From Larix kaempferi (Eukaryota; Streptophyta; Pinopsida; Pinales; Pinaceae): 64,000 bases of DNA. The DNA is taken from contig BSBM01001448.1 of the NCBI GenBank assembly GCA_027924585.1, forward strand, positions 930,001-994,000, in the 5' to 3' direction. The notes below the pieces were generated by a model. The model had not been told where the DNA came from and did not search any database. It worked only from the letters and a program-made list of their open reading frames with translations. Of this stretch, positions 46,606 to 57,803 are shown piece by piece. Position 1 is the first letter of the stretch; the number at the start of each line of letters is the position of its first letter. A program made the translations under genes and the position numbers.

Positions 46606-47330
46606 TGTTAACACCCAAAGAGTGCTCACTACCTCATCTACCCCATTACATGACTCATTTGTCCATATTTCCTACCATATTTACCTTAAAATCCCATTAA
46701 AAAAGCCACCAAAAGGCCACAAAACCATCCAAAAAAACTCCAAAAGGCTAAAAAACCCCTTTTCCCCCCAAAATTATCCAAAATTCCTCCAAAATAGCAA
46801 AAACCCTCTAAAAAGGGAATGAAAAATATAAAAAAAGAGGAAAAAACCCTATACAGCTGACCTAAACTATATGGTTCCCAAAACCACAGTCCAACACTCC
46901 ACCACTAAAAACCTATAAATAGGTGATGGAGACCCCTCATTTCATATCCACAGTCAAATACACCCTTACTCTGCCAAAATCACTCTTGAAACCCTAGCTC
47001 ACCCTTGAGCTACTTTCACCCTTGAGTGCCCCTTTTGGCCCATTTCCATCCCTTTGGAGAAAGAGAAGGAGAAAAGCTGGAGTTTGGAGCAACCCTCTTG
47101 GACTATTGCAAGAACTTCACAAACCTCTACACCTGAGGTAAAATTTTAATACAAAAAAGAAAGATCTTTACCATATTTCCATGTTTTGTTATGTTTATTA
47201 ATGCTCATGCTAGTTTAGAATTTGTATTGTTTTATTACTTTAATTTACTGTTTATTGAACTGCTACTAAGGAGTCCATTCTCCTTAGTAGGTGCTCATTT
47301 GCACAAGCTGGGGTGAAAACCCTAGCTACA
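46606..47330 (+). repeat. Element D 5' LTR
   Basis: Near-identical to 62146-62890. A TATA box cctataaatagg is at 46912-46923. It ends with ctagctaca. Confidence 0.92.
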
Positions 47331-47350
47331 GTTCTGGTGACTCCCCTTGT
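47331..47350 (+). promoter_or_regulatory. Element D primer-binding-site region
   Basis: gttctggtgactccccttgt follows the LTR. The tggtgactcc core resembles the tggcgactcc primer site of Tat/Ogre elements with one change; the tRNA is not certain. Confidence 0.5.
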
Positions 47351-47639
47351 GTTCCTTTGAATTTCTTGTTATCGTTTTTAAAGTTTTAAATATTTTTAAT
47401 TTTCTGCAATATTTTTTTGTTCGGCTGTCCCTTTTGGCTGCCATAAACTGCATCTTTTACTCTCTGCAATTGCGTTCCGACCACGTCTTTCAGGCATTTA
47501 CCTGCGATCCGATCGCGGCTTAGACTGTTTCCGATGGCCTGCCGGCCGTTTTCAGTCTGTTACCTGCGATCCGACTGTGGCTATTAGCTTGTTCGGGGCG
47601 ATCCGACTGCTGCCGTTACCCCTTTTCACGTGTCCCGAC

Positions 47640-47945
47640 TGCGGCTTTCAGCCATTTTCCTGCAACCTACCTGCACCTGTCGGCCATTTTCCCGCGTCCT
47701 GCCTGTGTCTTTCAGCCATTTTTCTGCAACCTGCCGGCATCTTTAGGCCATTTTCCCGCGTCCTGCCTGCTGCTTTCAACCATTTTTCTGCAACCCGCCG
47801 ACGTCTTTAGGCCATTTTCCCGCGTCTTGCCTGTGGCTTTCAGCCATTTCTCTACAACCTGCCGGCGTCTTCAGGCCATTTTCCCGCGTCCCTTTTGCGG
47901 CTTCCAGCCATTCTCCTGAAAGCCGCCTGCGGCTTTTGAGCTGTT
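47640..47945. repeat. 62-bp tandem repeats in the element D leader
   Basis: Units with ttcccgcgtcctgcctg, ctttcagccatttttctgca and cggcgtctttaggccat recur at about 47695, 47757, 47819 and 47881. They are GC-rich and non-coding, between the primer site and gag. Confidence 0.85.
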
Positions 47946-48987
47946 TCCCGCGGTTCGACTGCCCATAATTGCCACAGACCCGCGGTCTGTTCTTTGCACT
48001 TTTTTCCTGTTTTGAACCCAACACTTTGCTGCACTATTTTCTGCACCTGCACAACCATCTGTCCTACCTGCAACCATACTTCCCTACAACCTTTTCTGCA
48101 TTTTTATTTATGTTCCATTTACAGAATAGTTTTTTAAAATTTCAGCATCTTAATTGAAAAAGAGAAAATTTTGCATTTCAAAGTTTACATTCTGTCTTGT
48201 TATTTTTAGTTAGAAAGTTGCCCCCCTGTGGCACTTTTACTTGGGTTCATAATCTCACACGCAGACACTCTGTCACCTAATTCAAGTGAGCCCTAGAAAA
48301 CTACTTAACACAACCAACATTCTAACCCCACTTGGGGAACACATAAGAATATTTGTAGTTAGGTAGGATCGGGGGGAAAGGCATCCAAATAACACCCCTC
48401 AGTTGCTTACACTTGAGACATAGCTGTTGTCCATTAGGAAACCAAAATCCCCGAGCATTTTTTGGCACAGTCACAACCAGTTTATCAGAGGGCCTCTCCC
48501 CTAGGAGGGTTGAAGTCGCCAGACTAGTTCTGGAGGCCTGAGTGGAATACTGCAATCCATTCAGTAACCGAAGGCTACCTTTCGCAGTTCTCGGGGTATC
48601 CCTATATGGGGATACCGTGGCGATAGAACCAAATGGAAGATTCACCTTTTATGGACGTGTCATGAACGTGGTATCTTAGTTGCCTTTCTTCTAGGATTGA
48701 CTACCCAGTGTCCCTCCCGGTAGGGGGATATCTTTAGCCACTTGGCTCTACTATCCATATTGTCTGACTTGGATTTCATCACCTTGCATAGGATATGTCT
48801 AGTTGAGTCATAATACTATTTAGCTAGGTGTTTTCATACTCCCTTACCTCCCTTTGGTCTAGCGAGTCCACTATTTTTATTTTTTAGGAAACCTGCTGCT
48901 TGTTGGTATTCTGACCATTTCTGTTGATACTCCACTTATTGTAGCACAACTATTACAGTAGGTGTTTTGAGTTGGTTGTTGGCCTGA
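47946..48987. other. Element D leader, non-coding
   Basis: About 1 kb without a recognised gene; short open frames only. Contains the segment cgatcgggg-like G-run near 48370 and AT-rich blocks. Confidence 0.45.
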
Positions 48988-51802
48988 GTGCCATATTTTT
49001 TGAGCTCTCCTTCTGCACACTCGGTTGCATTAGGGTTTTTGAGTTGTTTTTCACTCAACACAACCCCCAAATATTTGATACCATCTATCACCATTGAGTC
49101 CCCGAGACATTCTCGGTGCCTCCGGGGTGAGCCCCCACAACATAGTTCACTTGGCACCACTCGTCATAGATATAGATCTTCATCACTTGATACCACTCAT
49201 CATATATCTCGAGCCTTGTCACTTGACTCCACTCATCAATGGCATAGAACTCCGTCACCTGATCTTGACGCCCCTTATTTTACCTCTGATTCAGAGGCAG
49301 AGTCCGAGAACCCCATTTACACTGCACCAACCAGCCCCATGGCTGGCGTGACTTCCACCCCTTTCTTTGTAGGGACCATTGGTGGATCATCCACAACCAC
49401 ACCAGCTACCACACCTGCTTTGGGCATGCCCTCGATAGGGCCCTCATCTACCATTCCGATCACTGTACCCATTCCAGTAGCTGGCATACCTGTCGCCACT
49501 CCATCCGTGACTCACACTGCCCTAGGCGGCGCAGGACCGTCCCATACCACTTCCGTTCCTCCACTTGGGGGCAACATTCCGAACCCAGCCCCTCCACTTG
49601 GGAGCATTGGCCCCAACATGGTCACATCCACTAGTATGTCACATCCTTCTACTAGTTTTCCATTCATGGTGTTAACACCTAAAAAGTGCTCACTAGCTCA
49701 TTTCCTTATTCACATGACCCATTTGTCCACTTTTCCACCATCTGAGCCTCTAAAGCCAACAAAAGGTCACCAAAAGACCTTAGTACACCCCTTTTCCCAC
49801 TCAAAAAGATTATTTTTCCTAAAAAAGCATAAAAAACCCTCAAAAAGGGTCCAAAATTCCCAAAAATATTAAAAAGGGAATAAAAATATTAATTTTATTC
49901 AAAAAAGGAAAAAGGAGGGAAAAGTACCTAAACCATGTTGGTCAATACCATTGGTTTCCACAAAACCACAAATGGTATTCCCCACCACCAAAACCTATAA
50001 AAAGGTGGTAGGGGCTCCTCATTTCACATCCATCCATATTCCTATCCTCATGCTGCCAAAATCTCCCTTGAGTTTTTGGCCATTGTAGCAACCTTGGAGA
50101 AAGGACCCATTGGAGTTTGGAGCTGCTCACCCTTGGAGCTTCTCAACTATCTTCATCAATCGGAGGTATTCTTATTGCAAGCACTTGCTTGCCCCCATTT
50201 TCAATACAAAAATTATTTTTTATCTTTCTTGTTCTTGTTTTTTAATTCAAAATGCACATGCTAGTTTAGTTTTAGTTTAGATTTAGTTTATTGTTTTTGC
50301 TTAATATTGAAACTGCTGCTACTAGTTAGCAGGTGCCCATATCACTAAGCTTGGTTGCAAAACCAAGCCAACACATGGCTAGCCTCAACCTTCTTGACCT
50401 AGCTAGACTAACTAACGATCCCATTAGACACGACCCTGTGTGGCCTCACATGCCCACCAAGCTCCCCTCCGACATGCCTAAGTTTGAGGGCAAGGTGGGT
50501 GAGGACCCCCAGAACCATATTATGTCCTTCCATCTATGGTGTTCCTCCAACTCCATAGTGGACGACTCTGTCCACCTCCGTCTATTACAACGCACCCTCA
50601 CTGGCTCTGCAGCTAAGTGGTACATCGAGCAACCCCATGGGACCCATGCCACCTTTACTTCCCTTGCCTTGACCTTCCTGCAGTTCTTTCAGTTACTTGT
50701 CCACTATGACGCGGGAGTCGAGATCCTACTGTCTTGCAGACAGAACACGGCTACCCACATCATTGACCAAATTCATGAGTGGCGTCGACGGCGCAGCCTC
50801 TGCAAAATCAAGTTAGACGACCGTATCTTCTTAGATTGGTTTTTAAAATCCCTCCTTCCTGTCATTGCCAAGGATGTGGCATCCGAACGACCCTAGTCCA
50901 AAGAAGAGGCCATCCTCAAAGCCCAGCAATTTGACCTCATTTACGCCCATTCGGGTTATCTATATACCATCATACCTGACGCCCCTTGCAATGATTCCTC
51001 CCAACACGATGTGCCGGGGGCATCCCATGCCACAGATGGCATCATTGGCCGTATTGCCTCGCATCCTCAACCCTTTTCCATAGCACGTCCTAGCCATGGC
51101 CCCGACCTTTCGCGGGCTACATCTCAATCCGGAGCAACCAATTCGTATGCTCCTATGGCACATCACCATCATTCCCATAGACCCTCCTGTCCACCTCAGT
51201 GCTTTGGTCATGTGTCCCCCGCTTATGCCCCCCCGGTTGCACCTCAGCCCTATTACCACCCACAGGCTGCACCAGCTGCTGTGTCTTCTCAATCCCAACC
51301 GGCTTATTACCCACCACAGGAAGCCCTTGCGGAAAACCTCCACCCCGCTCCGTAGACATATCAGCAACCCCCACAAGGTTTGGCACCTGCGCAGCCTCCC
51401 CCTACATATTATCCACCGCAACTTGCTCCTGCACCTGCACAACCCCAGAACCCACCTACTGCCCAAGGGAAAGTATACGCCCAACAAAATTCGCAGCAGA
51501 ACCAAAACAACCAGCGCCAACAGGGCCAACAAAACTGTGGCAAAGGTCGTAACCGTGGGAACAACCAACCTCCAGACCAAGGTGGTCAACCTCCCAATCC
51601 CCCAACCAACAATAACGCAGCACCTACCAACCAGAATCCTGATCGGCCACCCAAGCAGGCCAAAAATCCTAATTTGCGAACAAACCATCCTTGTTCTATT
51701 TGCGGGGTCTATGGCCACTATACACATGCTTTCCCACATTTGGAGCGAGCTCGGCAACTCTGGACTGATGATGCCCATTTCCAAGGGCACGCGGATCCTT
51801 AG
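48988..51802 (+). pseudogene. Element D gag, interrupted by a solo LTR
   Basis: The N-terminal part (48988-49669) has a Ser/Thr/Pro-rich region after SPDLDAPYFTSDSEAES. After the solo LTR the capsid-like core follows: LPSDMPKFEGKVGEDPQNHI, RLLQRTLTGSAAKWYIEQ, DDRIFLDWFLKSLLP. A long Pro/Gln/Ala-rich stretch leads to a zinc-knuckle-like CSICGVYGHYTHAF (51692-51733) in which the last Cys is Phe. Removing the 704-bp solo LTR and one 5-bp duplication joins the two halves in the same frame. Stops occur at about 50894 and 51353 and at 51800. Gag forms the particle and packages RNA. Confidence 0.8.
49670..50373 (+). mobile_element. Solo LTR related to the element D LTR (704 bp)
   Basis: It starts tgttaacacct and ends agccaaca, and shares the order of landmarks with the element D LTR (aagtgctcac, gacccatttgtcc, cctataaaaaggtgg, catgctagtttag), but is clearly diverged. 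It is flanked by a perfect duplication catgg (49665-49669 and 50374-50378). It represents a sister family. Confidence 0.93.
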
Positions 51803-52199
51803 GCACCACCCAACCCCCCACCCCCTCAGCATCAACCTTTGGTGCTGCAAAACCACTTACCAACCCAAGGCGTAGTGAACACTTAGTCGTTGGCTCCCCC
51901 TCAAGGCAATGCGCCCCCACAACAACAGATCACTTATGCCGCTCCTGACCAGCCCATGTTTGACTCAGGTACTCACCACTTTTTGATGATGTCATCCGCT
52001 GATGTCAACCTCCAAACCCGTCGGAACCAATATGGCTCCACCCCCGAAGCCCCTCCCACCGACAAAAACACTAACGTTCATCCCACTGATCAGACGTTAC
52101 GTATACCTCCATCTCCACTCGATGGTGCCTCCAAAGTACCTTGCTTCCCACTTTGTCGCATCAATAATAATCCCAATGCTCGCGCTGCGTCAAATTAAA

Positions 52200-52858
52200 A
52201 CATTGTAGATGACTTAGCCCAGTCTCCCATAGCCATGTCTACGTTAGAAGTCTTAAAAAAATGTCCTTCATAGCGCAAGACTTTAATCTCTGCCATTGGT
52301 GCTATTGACCCCAATGATTCACAACTGATGGCATTCGATTTGGACCAGTCCGAACCACGCCTGCCTTCCACTTTAGCATTCCAAGTTTCTGTTTTCGTTC
52401 GGAATCTTGTCATCCATCGGTGCATTATCGATGAAGGTGCCTGTACATGCATTATGTCCACATTCGTTTGGAAGAAGTTGGGATCCCCTACTCTCCAGCA
52501 GTCCACCACTGCATTGCGAGCCTGCGACGGCCGTTCGGCTCAACCCCAAGGTCTCCTAGCTAATGTCCCCATCCAGTTGGCTGGTAAAACCGTGCTCATT
52601 GACATAGAGGTCATCAATGCCCAACTGGATTATAACCTCTTACTTGGCCTCAGCTACGTGTATGCCATGTGGGCGGTTGCCTCATTCGTTTTTCGTACCA
52701 TGATGTTCCCCCATGACGGATGCGTGGTCAAGGTTAACCAACTCACCTATTACGATCCAAATTCCCCTGCTGCACCTGAGAATGTTCTCCCCATGGTTGA
52801 ACAACCTGTTGGTGGTGCCACTACCTCGTTTGTTTCCTCCGTGGGACCTGGATTTTAA
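52200..52858 (+). pseudogene. Element D aspartic protease
   Basis: The same frame as gag continues through stops at about 51884, 52197 and 52272 into this domain. The active-site region reads CIIDEGACTCIMS, where DSGA is expected, so the Ser after the catalytic Asp is Glu. The C-terminal motif is NLLLGLSYVYAMWAV (the ILGRPW-like end of Gypsy proteases). The frame ends at 52858. Confidence 0.75.
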
Positions 52859-52870
52859 TCAGATACGTCG

Positions 52871-54212
52871 ATGACCTCCACATTCCAATCTATTCCTCCT
52901 CGGTCACCTATGCCCGAAGTATTTGACCTATGTACCCTTTCCCACATTACCCAACCACCCAACAATCAACCGCCCTTGTTACCCAAACCACCATTGGTAC
53001 CTAGTCACATTGGTGTTACACCCACCCACACAATCCCTTTTCTATTCCCTCCCTCGGGAGTAGTAAGCGCCCCGGTTATGGCTACTCTTAGCCTCCCCGG
53101 GTTAACCTTAGGATTACCCGTGTGGTATATTTCGCCTCTCGTTCCCCCACCGATGCCAAATGTCATCCTTCAACCGGTGCAACCCATTGTCACTACTAGT
53201 AAACCACCTCCCGGTGTCACTGCCCCTTCGTCATCTACGAATCCCCCTCCTCTTATCAAGCCCACTAGGGGCAGAGGTCCACAACCATACACTGTTGTAC
53301 CCCCTCCCAAGGTAGTTAAACCCCCCCGTGTTTCGTGCTCCTCCTAAATGCTCGTTGTGTGATGAGTTAGGCCATCCGACTCATCAATGTCCACAATTAC
53401 CTGCATTACAGGAACACATGCAAATGCTTGACGATGACCCCAACATCCCGGTTGTCGAACTCGATCCAACCCCTAAGCCTCGCAATAAATCACTGTGTAC
53501 CAACCACCCTTGTGCAATATGCGGTATTTACAGCCATTACTCACATCACTGTCTTGATCTCCCAGATTATAGAGCAGCTCTCTACGAGATGAATAATTTG
53601 TACCTTGAGACGGCACCCCCCACAGTTGAGGAGATCCACCCCCTGGTATCATCCCCATCCGACGAGATTAACACCATTTATATGATCTCTTCGACAAATT
53701 CCCCCTCGTCAACCGATTTGACAGCTCAAACTTTTCGCAATGATGAGGAAATTCTAGAGGCTCTCACTGCCCTGGATTATCCCTGGGATGACATGCACCA
53801 TCGTTCGTATTTCCTCCTAGAAGACTCCCCCTCTACCACAGCTACCCAATTTGCGGTTGAGTCCAAAGATTTCCTTCCCACTAAAGTCGACTGGTTTAAG
53901 GATCCTATTCCTACTCCTGATGCCTTTGAGGAAGGTAACATGGCCAACATCTCACCCGTCATCCACATAGCTATCTCTAACCCACCGGGTGCTCTTGAAA
54001 TCATTACGTTAGGAGCCTCCTGCAGTGAGCATGAGATTGGGGAGTACAAAATTTTTTTCCAAGAGTTCCGTGATGTCTTTGCCTGGTCCTATACCGAAAT
54101 GCCCGGTCTCGACCCCATCATTATAGAGCACCACATTGACACATGGCCAGATGTACCCCCCCGTTCGCCAGAAACAACGCACCATTCATCCTTCCAAGCT
54201 CCCCGTTGTTAA
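52871..54212 (+). pseudogene. Proline-rich linker, two zinc knuckles and RT leader of element D
   Basis: 52871-53347 is Pro-rich. After a frame change near 53330 come two CX2CX4HX4C zinc knuckles: CSLCDELGHPTHQC (53349-53390) and CAICGIYSHYSHHC (53511-53552). The second lies in a context (TNHPCxICG) nearly identical to that of the gag knuckle at 51692, which suggests a duplicated module on both sides of the protease. An acidic linker follows, then EFRDVFAWSYTEMPGLDP, the conserved RT leader. Another frame change lies near 54136-54212. Confidence 0.75.
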
Positions 54213-55352
54213 AGTAGAGGTTGAGAAACTTCGCAAAGCAGGATTCATTTATCCTATTGCATATACCACCTGGGTTTCAAACCCCGTTCCTGTTAAAAAA
54301 AAACAAGGCACCATTAGAGTATGTATTGACTTCCACGATTTAAACCGCACCTGTCCCAAAGACAACTTCCCCATGCCATTTATTGACCAACTCATTGATG
54401 CGTGTGTGGGGCATGAAGTCCTATCTTTCATGGATGTTTTTTTCAGATACAACCAGATTCAGATCCATAAAAAGGATCAGTACAAGATAGCCTTTACCAC
54501 CCCATGGGGCACCTTTTCCTATCGCATCATGCCTCTCGGCCTAAAAAATGATGGTGCCACCTTCTAGCGGGCCATGACCTACTGTTTTCATGACTTGGTC
54601 CATATCCTGCTAGTCTATCTTGATGACCTTACAGCTCGTTCCCGAAAATGATTAGACCACCTTAATGACCTCCGACAAGTTTTCCTGCGTTGTCGCAAAT
54701 ATCAAATCTGCTTGAACCCACACAAGTGTGTCTTTTTTGTTCCAGCAGGCGGGTTGTTGGGTTTCATTGTTTCCTAGAAAGGAATTGCTGTTGATCCCCT
54801 GAAAGTCCAATCCATCTTAGACCTCCCCTCTCCTCGCACGCTCCGGCAGCTCCAGAGTCTGCAGGGGCTATCCAATTTCCTTCTTCGCTTCATTCCCAAT
54901 TATGCCACCACCGTTCATGGTTTCTTATGCTTGCTTCGTACCCACATACCCTTTGCTTGGGATGAGCAAGCAAAAGCTGCATTCGAATCCCTCAAGAAAG
55001 CTCTCACACAACCCCTTTGATCTCCCCTCCGGATTTCTCTCAGGACTTCATCCTTTACGTCTTAGCATCCGAACATGTTGTGTCCGGAGTCCTGGTTCAA
55101 GAAGACGCTGCTCGCCAGGAGCACTTCATTTACTACGTCAGTCAGACCTTGTTTGGACCACCCCTACGTTACCCATATGAGGAAAGACTCGCCCTTGTTG
55201 TGGTCTTTTCTGTCCAAAAATTGTGACACTACATTTTTCTCAGTCATACCACAGTTGTCGCCGACTCCAACCCCATGGTCTATCTCTTAAACCGGCGGCT
55301 CTTGCAAGGTTGCATTGCTAAATGGGTCATTATTCTCTAGGAATATGACCTC
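54136..55352 (+). pseudogene. Element D reverse transcriptase and RNase H
   Basis: RT motifs in order: VKKKQGTIRVCIDFHDLNRT, CPKDNFPMPFID, SFMDVFFRYNQI, FSYRIMPLGLKN, and the catalytic LVYLDDLTARS near 54615-54645 (YLDD intact). Then the thumb and connection, FLLRFIPNYATTVHGF, and RNase H with FILYVLASEHVVSGVLVQ and PYEERLALVVVFSVQKL. The RNase H catalytic Asp position is replaced (ASEH). Stops occur near 54565, 54648, 54775, 55017, 55224 and 55338. RT makes the cDNA; this copy cannot. Confidence 0.85.
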
Positions 55353-56735
55353 ATGTTCAGAACCCCAAAGAGCACTAAAGCCCTCGCACTTGCCCAGCTC
55401 ATCACTGATCTCCCCTCCCTTCTGCCGTCCCCACAAATCTCTGATGAGTTACCCGATAATCACTTGTTCACCATCTCATCTGATGACCCCTGGTACGGTG
55501 ATATTTTGCTATACCTTCGCACGCAGAATTTTAGACCCAACATCAGTCGTGATGGACGCCGCCGTATCTGTCACCATGCCTCTCGATATCTCCTCTTAGG
55601 AGATGTCCTTTACCGACGAGGGGTTGACACGATTCTCCGTCATTTCCTTACACACGAGGAAGCCGAACACGTCCTCAATGACTGTCATAGCGGTGCCTGC
55701 GGCGGCCATTTCTCTGGAATGGCCATCGCCCAAAAGGTTGTCCATGCTGGTTACTTCTGGCCCACACTCTTTACCGATTGCATCACAGTGGTTAAACATT
55801 TCCACAATTGCCAACTTTTTGCACCCAAGGCCCGAACGCCAACTGCTCCATTACACCCAGTCGTCACTGTTGGTCCCTTTTGTAAGTGGGCCATCGACTT
55901 CATGGAATGTAAACCCCCATCCGCCAATGGCCATAAGTACATCATTATCGCCGTTGATTACTTCACCAAATGGGCGGAAGCCATGCCCACCTTCAATTGT
56001 ATAGCTGACACTGCTTCCCGTTTCTTTTTCAACCACGTTATCACTCGAGTCGGGGTACCCAAATAGTTGGTCTTAGACCATGGTTCACACTCCGAAGATC
56101 CCCTTTGGCGTGAGTTATCCACCCTACTGAAGTTCGAACATCAGTATTCCTCTACGTACTACCCCCAAGGGAACGGCCAAGTAGAGGCCATTAACAAAAT
56201 TTTCAAAACCATCCTCCAACGCACTGTTGACCGGCATAAGTCCAATTGGCACCACATGTTGTTCCCTACCTTATGGGATTACCATACATCCACCAAAAAT
56301 GCCACCGGTTTTACCCCGTTTCATTTAGTTCACGGTGTAGAGTCTGTCCTCCCCATCGAGTGTCAGATGCCTGCCTTACACATCGCCGTCGAGCTTCTCC
56401 CTGACACCTCCCCACTCGAGCAACGTTTTCTATCACTAGAACAAGCTGATGAAGACCGTCGTGCCACTCTCCAGACCATTGAAGCCGCCAAGAACCATTC
56501 CAAAGCTGGTTATGACAAACACGTACACCCTCGAACTTTCCATGAAGGGGACCTCGTCCTTGCCTATGACCAATCCCACGACAAAACTGGTAAAGGAAAG
56601 TTTGAATCCATGTGGAAAGGCCCCTACACCGTGCAGACCTGCCTTGGCAATGGGGCATACATTTTAACTGACTCCGAAGGTCACCCTTTCCGCAACCCCC
56701 GTAATGGGTTGTATCTTAAACGCTTTTACCCCTAA
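55353..56735 (+). pseudogene. Element D integrase
   Basis: The zinc region reads CHSGACGGHFSGMAIAQKVV, GYFWPTLFTDC and HFHNCQLFA, where the first of the paired cysteines is lost. The catalytic triad is present: D in WAIDFMECKP, D in LVLDHGSHSED and E in GNGQVEAINKI. A TAG at 56064-56066 lies just before the second Asp. The C-terminal domain ends with FHEGDLVLAYDQSHDKTGKG and GPYTVQTCLGNGAYIL. It is the best preserved of the pol domains here, in two frames of 237 and 222 codons with the same phase. Confidence 0.87.
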
Positions 56736-56839
56736 ATAAACCCGCGGCCCCATTGGTCCGCATTGTACAGTTTGATCTCTTTTTGTTTTTCACCTTTTTT
56801 ACCGCGATCTTACATTCATCATTTTTTGCATGATCATAG

Positions 56840-57268
56840 ATGGACCATCTTCCACCTCATTACATTGGCTTCGCCGATGGAGCGAGCCGCTGGTCTCCCA
56901 ACCTGGCTTCTGCAGCATGGGTCTTATATTCCCCTTCATATGGGTTGATTCACCTTGACGGAATGTGTATAGGCGCTGCTACCAATAACCAGGAGGAGTA
57001 TGATGCTATGACCGGTCTCGTGACTGCTTCCCTCCAGATGGGCATATGTCACCTTCATGTGTTCCTTGAATCCCAGCTACTTGTCTCCCAGCTCAACAAC
57101 TGCTATCAGGTGCGTGATCCCTGCCTCTTTAGAAAATTCCTGCGCACAAAACAACTCAGCCGACAATTTGAATCCATAACATTCACCCATGTCCCCAGAG
57201 CTCAGAATAGTGTCACAGATCAAATAGCTAACAACATCCTAGATTGGCACATCAATCACACCATGTAA
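56840..57268 (+). pseudogene. Extra RNase H downstream of integrase in element D
   Basis: A 142-codon frame in a different phase from integrase, starting about 100 bp after its stop. RNase H signatures: D in YIGFADGASRW, E in NNQEEYDAMTGLVTA, an E where Asp is usual in VFLESQLLVSQL, and D in NSVTDQIANNIL. It is complete in length for a type I RNase H. It is a second RNase H in addition to the one fused to RT, the dual-RNase-H state of Tat elements, but placed after integrase. Whether it was translated as part of the polyprotein or separately cannot be told. Confidence 0.8.
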
Positions 57269-57750
57269 AACCTCCATCCTGCATCATCATCCCATAACAT
57301 CTCAACAAAAATATATAAAAACCCAAAAATATTGCAAGGGGAATCCACGTGCCTATCATCACATAAACATTTGCATCCATGTGCAATCAAAAATAAAAAC
57401 ACATTCATATACAGAAGCATACACGTGCCTAATCCTACATACATCATGTTGCATCACATACAATACACAAGGGGTATCCATGTGCCCATCATTCTATACT
57501 ACTTGCATCCACATGCAGTACAACCATATAACAAACCATAAGCGCATCCACGTGCGTACACTAAATCATCATAGCAAAAAGGTGTATCCATATGCATATA
57601 TATATATATATCAAAAAATACATGTCCATCTGCAACACATTTCCTGAGTACCCCCGTACTCAGCGATACAAACAATATCTATACATCCCTACGCCTCATA
57701 GAATACATGTCGTAGCTACAATATCGGGGGGAGTCCCCTGCACTCCCTAA
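57269..57750. repeat. Degenerate short repeats with a catccacgtgc motif
   Basis: About seven copies of atccacgtgc or close variants (atccatgtgc, atccacatgc, atccatatgc) occur between 57340 and 57600, spaced roughly 30-60 bp, followed by a short TA microsatellite at 57596-57610. Confidence 0.7.
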
Positions 57751-57803
57751 TGAGAGTCATACCCTGCATCACTGCCTGCATCAGCTGCCTCCGAGTCCTC
57801 ACC

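Noticed and set aside
50960-51856. 298-codon minus-strand frame
   Set aside because: It is the complement of the Pro/Gln-rich gag region, whose codon bias keeps the opposite strand open.
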